From an uncultured Akkermansia sp. (lineage in GTDB: Bacteria > Verrucomicrobiota > Verrucomicrobiia > Verrucomicrobiales > Akkermansiaceae), in the NCBI GenBank assembly GCA_947589295.1, contig CANQBZ010000016.1, positions 1 through 46,839 on the forward strand: a DNA stretch of 46,839 nt, given 5' to 3'. The number at the start of each line of letters is the position of its first letter. The stretch's first letter is position 1. The notes under the pieces were generated by a model that was not told the origin of the DNA, did not search any database, and saw only the letters and a program-made list of their open reading frames with translations. The translations under genes and the position numbers were made by a program. Positions 43,637 through 46,839 of this stretch are shown in pieces.

Positions 43637-43665
43637 ATGCTACCACACGACATTTCTTTTTGCAA
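43637..43665 (-). promoter_or_regulatory. Promoter for RNase D-MATE operon
   Basis: Minus strand TTGCAA (43665-43660), 17-bp spacer, TAGCAT (43642-43637); ATG at 43627. Confidence 0.5.
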
Positions 43666-43687
43666 GCGCCCTGCACTATTTTCCCAG

Positions 43688-43715
43688 GGCAATCGCATTA
43701 GAAAATGCGGTTGCC
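43688..43715. repeat. REP-like hairpin, copy 2
   Basis: GGCAATCGCATT (43688-43699) pairs with AATGCGGTTGCC (43704-43715) over a 4-nt loop, with one wobble. Its right arm and flank match the hairpin at 15030-15055. Confidence 0.45.
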
Positions 43716-43867
43716 ATGGACGATTGATGATTTTCGATTGACGATTTATTCATAATGTACGCGTTGAGCAGGTTATTACGGAAATGAACGCGCCCAACCG
43801 ATCGAGGGGATTTCACTCCTTTCGACTCCTTTCTAATGCGTTTGTCGCGCTCCTACTCACTTCCTGC

Positions 43868-43896
43868 TTGCATGGCGCGCGGTTTTATGCTTCAAT
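43868..43896 (+). promoter_or_regulatory. Possible promoter for tRNA-Leu
   Basis: TTGCAT (43868-43873), 17-bp spacer, TTCAAT (43891-43896); the precursor would have a 5' extension of about 14 nt. Confidence 0.35.
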
Positions 43897-43916
43897 GCGG
43901 CTGGAGCGAGCGTCAT

Positions 43917-43998
43917 GCGCACGTGGCGGAATTGGTAGACGCGCCGGTTTTAGGGTCCGGTGAGCTAGCTCGTGGAGGTTCGAGTCCTCTCGTGCGTA
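43917..43998 (+). tRNA. tRNA-Leu, anticodon UAG
   Basis: Class II tRNA, 82 nt without CCA. Acceptor stem GCGCACG (43917-43923) pairs with CGTGCGT (43991-43997), G1 pairing with U72 by wobble; discriminator A at 43998. The D arm is GCGGAATTGGTAGACGC, the anticodon loop TTTAGGG (43949-43955) with TAG at 43951-43953, the long variable arm GAGC-TA-GCTC, and the T loop TTCGAGT. Position 31/39 is a T-T mismatch. CCA is not encoded. It ends 7 bp before the convergent rsmI stop. Confidence 0.93.
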
Positions 43999-44005
43999 CG
44001 GCCGC

Positions 44006-44707
44006 TCAGTTGCACTCTTCATCGCGCGGCGTCTTCGCGACATTGATGAGTAAGACCATCTCCCCCTTGTGCGGGTGGGCAGCAAAGTCCGCTGCCAACT
44101 CGGCAGCTGTGCCGCGGTGATATGTTTCATGCAATTTGGTAAGTTCGCGCGCCACACACACACGAGCATCGGGGTCCAGTGCCGCTAACTCAGCGAGAGT
44201 GGCTGCTATGCGGTAGGGCGATTCGTAATAGATGCACGTACAGCCCGCCTGCAGCGCATTCTGCAACACGCGTTGCCGCTTCCCGCTCTTCACCGGTAAA
44301 AACCCGCCGAAGTAAAATGCATCGCAGGGCAAGCCCGAGCCCACCAGAGCCGTCACCACCGCACAAGGCCCCGGCAAGACGGTGTAATCCACTCCGCACT
44401 TCTGCAACTCGTGCACCAGCCGGTACCCGGGATCACTCACCCCGGGCATACCCGCATCAGTAACCACCGCGAACTTTTCTCCGCCGGCTGCCCGCTGCGC
44501 CACCTCAACGCAACGCGCGCGCTCGTTGTGTTCGTGCAGGCTGAGCAGCGGCTTGCTGATGCCGTAGTGTGCCAGCAAGCGCCCGGTGTTGCGTGTATCC
44601 TCGCAACACACGCAGTCCGCATCTTCGATCACAGCCAGCGCGCGGCGCGTTATATCCTCCCGATTTCCAATGGGCAATCCCACAAAACTGACCGGATAGG
44701 AAATCAT
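44006..44707 (-). CDS. rsmI: 16S rRNA (cytidine-1402 2'-O)-methyltransferase
   Basis: 233 residues, slightly short of E. coli RsmI (286). VGLPIGNREDITRRAL, CCEDTRNTGRLL, SLHEHNE, VTDAGMPGVSDPGYRLV, LPGPCAVVTALVGSGLP and YESPYRI are diagnostic of this tetrapyrrole-methylase-fold enzyme. It methylates C1402 in the decoding centre. Its ATG overlaps the lptE stop by 4 bp, so it is translationally coupled. Confidence 0.95.
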   Translation of the reverse strand: MISYPVSFVGLPIGNREDITRRALAVIEDADCVCCEDTRNTGRLLAHYGISKPLLSLHEHNERARCVEVAQRAAGGEKFAVVTDAGMPGVSDPGYRLVHELQKCGVDYTVLPGPCAVVTALVGSGLPCDAFYFGGFLPVKSGKRQRVLQNALQAGCTCIYYESPYRIAATLAELAALDPDARVCVARELTKLHETYHRGTAAELAADFAAHPHKGEMVLLINVAKTPRDEECN

Positions 44708-45225
44708 GGAATCGTCAGCTTCTGAACGATCTGTTCCGCCGCCTGGCGCGTAGCGTACGAAAGAGCGCTGTCACGCGCCGTCTGTATGTTGCCGTTGGCA
44801 TCATCGTTAAAATAGCTCCCTTCAGCGGATACCTCGCCCCTGGTCAACACACGCCCGGTAGACGCTGCCGTGACTGTGTAGCGCACATGCACGATAAGGC
44901 CGATCTCAGTACTCAGGTACGTGTTGCGCGAATTAGTGCGCAAGGCGCTGCTCGTCACAGAGGAAACGTAGCCACTCAACACTGCATCGCAGAGCTCAGG
45001 GGATGCCAGGCGAAAAACGCCGTCGCGCTGCATGTTCTCCGTGAGGGCTGAGGTGAGCTGCATAGCCACATTAGGGTAGAGCGTGTTGTTAGCAAACATA
45101 TTGATGCAAAGGCTATCCACCTTTTGCAAGGAGCGGCTTTTCACCCCGCCCAAATGATACCCGCAACCGAGCATGAGAAATGCGAGGCAAGTCGTATAGG
45201 TGAACCTGGCGATGAGCGTATTCAC
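44704..45225 (-). CDS. lptE: LPS-assembly lipoprotein LptE
   Basis: 173 residues. The lipobox MLGC precedes GYHLGG, the usual start of mature LptE. The body has the expected alternation of strands and helices (INMFANNTLYPNVAMQLTSAL, SAEGSYFN) and ends in AAEQIVQKL. LptE plugs LptD in the outer membrane for lipopolysaccharide export, so the cell has an LPS-bearing outer membrane. It overlaps its neighbours on both sides by 4 bp. Confidence 0.85.
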   Translation of the reverse strand: MNTLIARFTYTTCLAFLMLGCGYHLGGVKSRSLQKVDSLCINMFANNTLYPNVAMQLTSALTENMQRDGVFRLASPELCDAVLSGYVSSVTSSALRTNSRNTYLSTEIGLIVHVRYTVTAASTGRVLTRGEVSAEGSYFNDDANGNIQTARDSALSYATRQAAEQIVQKLTIP

Positions 45226-46190
45226 GGCTTTTGGGCAGCTGAGGGTGCATGGAGCGCTGCCTGTGCTCGCGCCAGCAGCTGGCGAGCTTTCTGCGCAGCT
45301 TCCGGGTTTGCCTCCGCCTGACGTATCACATTCTCAAAGCAAAACACCGCCGGCCCGTACTCGCGGGCGCGCTCCAAGTAGTAACGTCCCACTTCCAGCT
45401 CTTGTTCAACCATTAATCGCTCCATCTCCCGCACTCCGTTGCGCGCGGCGCCTGCATCCCGGTGATTGGGAAAGATCAGGGTAAACTCCTCGTACGCTTC
45501 GCGCGCGCGGTCCAGATTCACCAGATTATTGTCGCCGCGCGTCCGGCTGCTGGCCCACAGCCTGGCCACCATCAGCTGAGCGCCGGGTGCGTACGGACTG
45601 TCAGGGTAATTCTCAACCAACTTCTTGAATACCTCCGCCGCTTCGTCATATCTCTTACGTTTGACGAGATAATTGCCCAACACCGACGATGCCGTGGCAG
45701 ACATATCCGCATACGGCGCATTCTTGACCACCGATTGAAGCCACTCCACCACCTTCCCTTCCTCCATGGGAACATCCCACAGCCAAAGCACCTTACCCAT
45801 CAGTTTGCCATTGGCCGCTGCCGTACCAATGGCCAGCTGGCGATTGAGGGCTTGCGCATAAAGTTCACTGCTCTGGTAGCCTTCCACCACCTTGCCGTAC
45901 TGCCGAAACGCCTCGCGCGGGTCCCCCAACTTTTCCTCGATTTCTCCGAGCATCATGCGCGCTTGTGGAGCGCACGGCGACAAATCATGGTCGGTCACAA
46001 TCTGCATAAGCGTACTGCGCGCAGCCGACAGCTTCCCGGCCGCGCGTTGCGCCCGCGCCTGCGCCATAAGCGCATCTGCCTTAGCATCTGTTGCCCGCAC
46101 CTGTCCTGCCGGCAGGGGACCTTCGTTCTGGCTGCACATCGCCAGCACCGCGGCACCCATCAGCGCCATCAGCATCTTTATTTTCCTCAT
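45222..46190 (-). CDS. BamD/YbgF-like TPR lipoprotein
   Basis: 322 residues from the ATG at 46190, which the promoter at 46198-46226 supports; an ATG at 46202 adds four residues. The signal peptide MRKIKMLMALMGAAVLAMC ends in a lipobox. Tetratricopeptide repeats fill the rest (KRYDEAAEVFKKLVENYPDS, AREAYEEFTLIFPNHRDA, VGRYYLERAREYGPAVFCFE). The pattern Y-P-D-S-x-Y-A is typical of BamD and CpoB-type outer-membrane assembly proteins. It may be BamD, but this is not certain. It is first in the operon with lptE and rsmI. Confidence 0.75.
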   Translation of the reverse strand: MRKIKMLMALMGAAVLAMCSQNEGPLPAGQVRATDAKADALMAQARAQRAAGKLSAARSTLMQIVTDHDLSPCAPQARMMLGEIEEKLGDPREAFRQYGKVVEGYQSSELYAQALNRQLAIGTAAANGKLMGKVLWLWDVPMEEGKVVEWLQSVVKNAPYADMSATASSVLGNYLVKRKRYDEAAEVFKKLVENYPDSPYAPGAQLMVARLWASSRTRGDNNLVNLDRAREAYEEFTLIFPNHRDAGAARNGVREMERLMVEQELEVGRYYLERAREYGPAVFCFENVIRQAEANPEAAQKARQLLARAQAALHAPSAAQKP

Positions 46191-46197
46191 ACCCCGC

Positions 46198-46226
46198 AGC
46201 ATATCATATCTCTCCACCCTTAGCAA
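46198..46226 (-). promoter_or_regulatory. Promoter for BamD-like-lptE-rsmI operon
   Basis: Minus strand TTGCTA (46226-46221), 17-bp spacer, TATGCT (46203-46198); start predicted at the ATG at 46190. Confidence 0.45.
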
Positions 46227-46839
46227 GCGGCAACAATCTAATTGCTCTTGAATGACGCAGGTTTACCATCTCTACTCTTGTTTGAGCTCCCCTTGCTTGG
46301 CTTCTCGCCCCAGGAGAATGCACGCCCGGTTGGGCAATACAAAGGCGAAAAAAGGACAGGGGACTAACGTCGCCTAATTTCCCCATGACACAGCTCGCCG
46401 AATTCGTACCAATTTTCATAGTTGGCAAACTTGCGGTGTGCAACTCAGGACGGCAAAAATATCGCAGGCATGCCAATGTCCCGCTTCTAAGTTCCGGGAT
46501 TCAAATAAGCCCTAGGTAGCTTGTAATCATTTTCACTTATTAGTTATTTTCTATATCGTTGGTAATAATTTAAATACAATACTCAAAACACTGCTTATCT
46601 CTTTTTGAAAGAGATGTCCAGTCTAAAAGTTAAAAAACATTTAGAAATAAGATTTTGACTTTGTCCTATCGCTTGGGAGAGAACACGCGACACTGTCAAT
46701 TTATCTTAATTTGAAACTGTAATAGTTTTATTGTCAGCGAATCCATAAGGAATGGGAGGCTTATCTCTTTCAAAATGAGATATACAGGTCGCCAGTCGGC
46801 TTGGATGAGCCTGCCAACGAGCAGGACATCCATCCCAAG
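46227..46839. other. Intergenic tail of window
   Basis: 613 bp with no gene I can support. The first 270 bp are of mixed composition; 46500-46780 is AT-rich with two hairpin repeats. A short frame opens at the ATG 46775 (RYTGRQSAWMSLPTSR) and runs off the window; it could be the start of a gene but has no near Shine-Dalgarno. Confidence 0.4.
46597..46781. repeat. 19-bp hairpin repeated in inverted orientation
   Basis: ATCTCTTTTTGAAAGAGAT (46597-46615) is a perfect 8-bp stem with 3-nt loop. The reverse complement of 46763-46781 is ATCTCATTTTGAAAGAGAT, one base different. The two bound an AT-rich stretch of 147 bp. They may be ends of a small mobile element or a regulator's binding sites. Confidence 0.45.

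Noticed and set aside
43784..43963. 59-codon frame with a lipobox
   Set aside because: Its last third is the tRNA-Leu sequence and the frame covers the likely tRNA promoter; kept only as a low-interest remark.
46204..46476. Minus-strand frame of 90 codons
   Set aside because: No family features, and it overlaps the promoter of the BamD-like gene; probably chance.
1..46839. CRISPR arrays, prophage or rRNA genes
   Set aside because: No regularly spaced repeats, phage structural genes or rRNA motifs were seen.

Overview
The window looks like a chromosomal segment of a Gram-negative bacterium of the Planctomycetes-Verrucomicrobia group. My best guess is a gut-type Verrucomicrobiota related to Akkermansia. 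This rests on a protein kinase fused to PEGA and formylglycine-enzyme-like modules, an Arg/Trp-rich tyrosine recombinase of a type I associate with that group, a GH2 glycosidase, an LPS-assembly lipoprotein (lptE), PPi-type phosphofructokinase and pyruvate:ferredoxin oxidoreductase. The genus is inference; no 16S gene is present. Most of the window is GC-rich coding DNA. Four stretches are AT-rich: about 6610-6800, 32014-32172, 34300-33240 (weakly) and 46500-46780.

Layout. 1-330: the end of an insertion sequence (transposase C-terminus and two tandem terminal-type repeats). 422-6576: M50 protease, DEAD-box helicase, a membrane-anchored SurA/PpiD-like chaperone and a POT peptide transporter. 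6610-8202: an AT-rich leader and a DUF234-type ATPase that look acquired. 8209-14911 (minus): GH2 glycosidase and an operon of a small lipoprotein, hflX, L,D-transpeptidase and comM. 15163-17596: secreted ankyrin protein whose good ATG is one base out of frame across a C8 run. 17887-20720 (minus): cstA and PPi-phosphofructokinase. 20988-25063: EF-hand protein, the kinase/PEGA/FGE protein and a Cys-protease-like lipoprotein. 25235-31565: nifJ, cca and a Sel1-repeat protein. 31608-33220: RHH-like regulator, an intergenic region with 13-bp inverted repeats and a tyrosine recombinase. 33213-38133 (minus): dnaX-ybaB followed by a three-gene ABC exporter. 38325-40570: XRE-cupin regulator and acyl-CoA synthetase. 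40577-43627 (minus): rlmH, the SRP RNA gene, a MATE transporter and an RNase D-like gene. 43917-46190: tRNA-Leu(UAG), then rsmI, lptE and a BamD-like lipoprotein on the minus strand. 46227-46839: apparently non-coding, with a 19-bp hairpin repeated in inverted orientation.

How it works together. Sugar release (GH2), PPi-dependent glycolysis, pyruvate oxidation by PFOR and a CstA-type pyruvate/peptide carrier suggest anaerobic fermentative metabolism. Envelope genes are frequent (lptE, BamD-like, SurA-like, L,D-transpeptidase, several lipoproteins).

Two points stand out. First, promoters of the form TTGnnn, 16-17 bp, then TAnnnT or close variants can be drawn in front of many transcription units, and in many cases the -10 box lies only 5-12 bp before the start codon, so leaderless or nearly leaderless transcripts look common. 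Second, a 13-bp inverted repeat next to the tyrosine recombinase would, if inverted, join a consensus -35 (TTGACA) to a -10 (TATAGT) facing a small regulator gene. That is a candidate phase-variable switch, but it is a prediction from sequence only.
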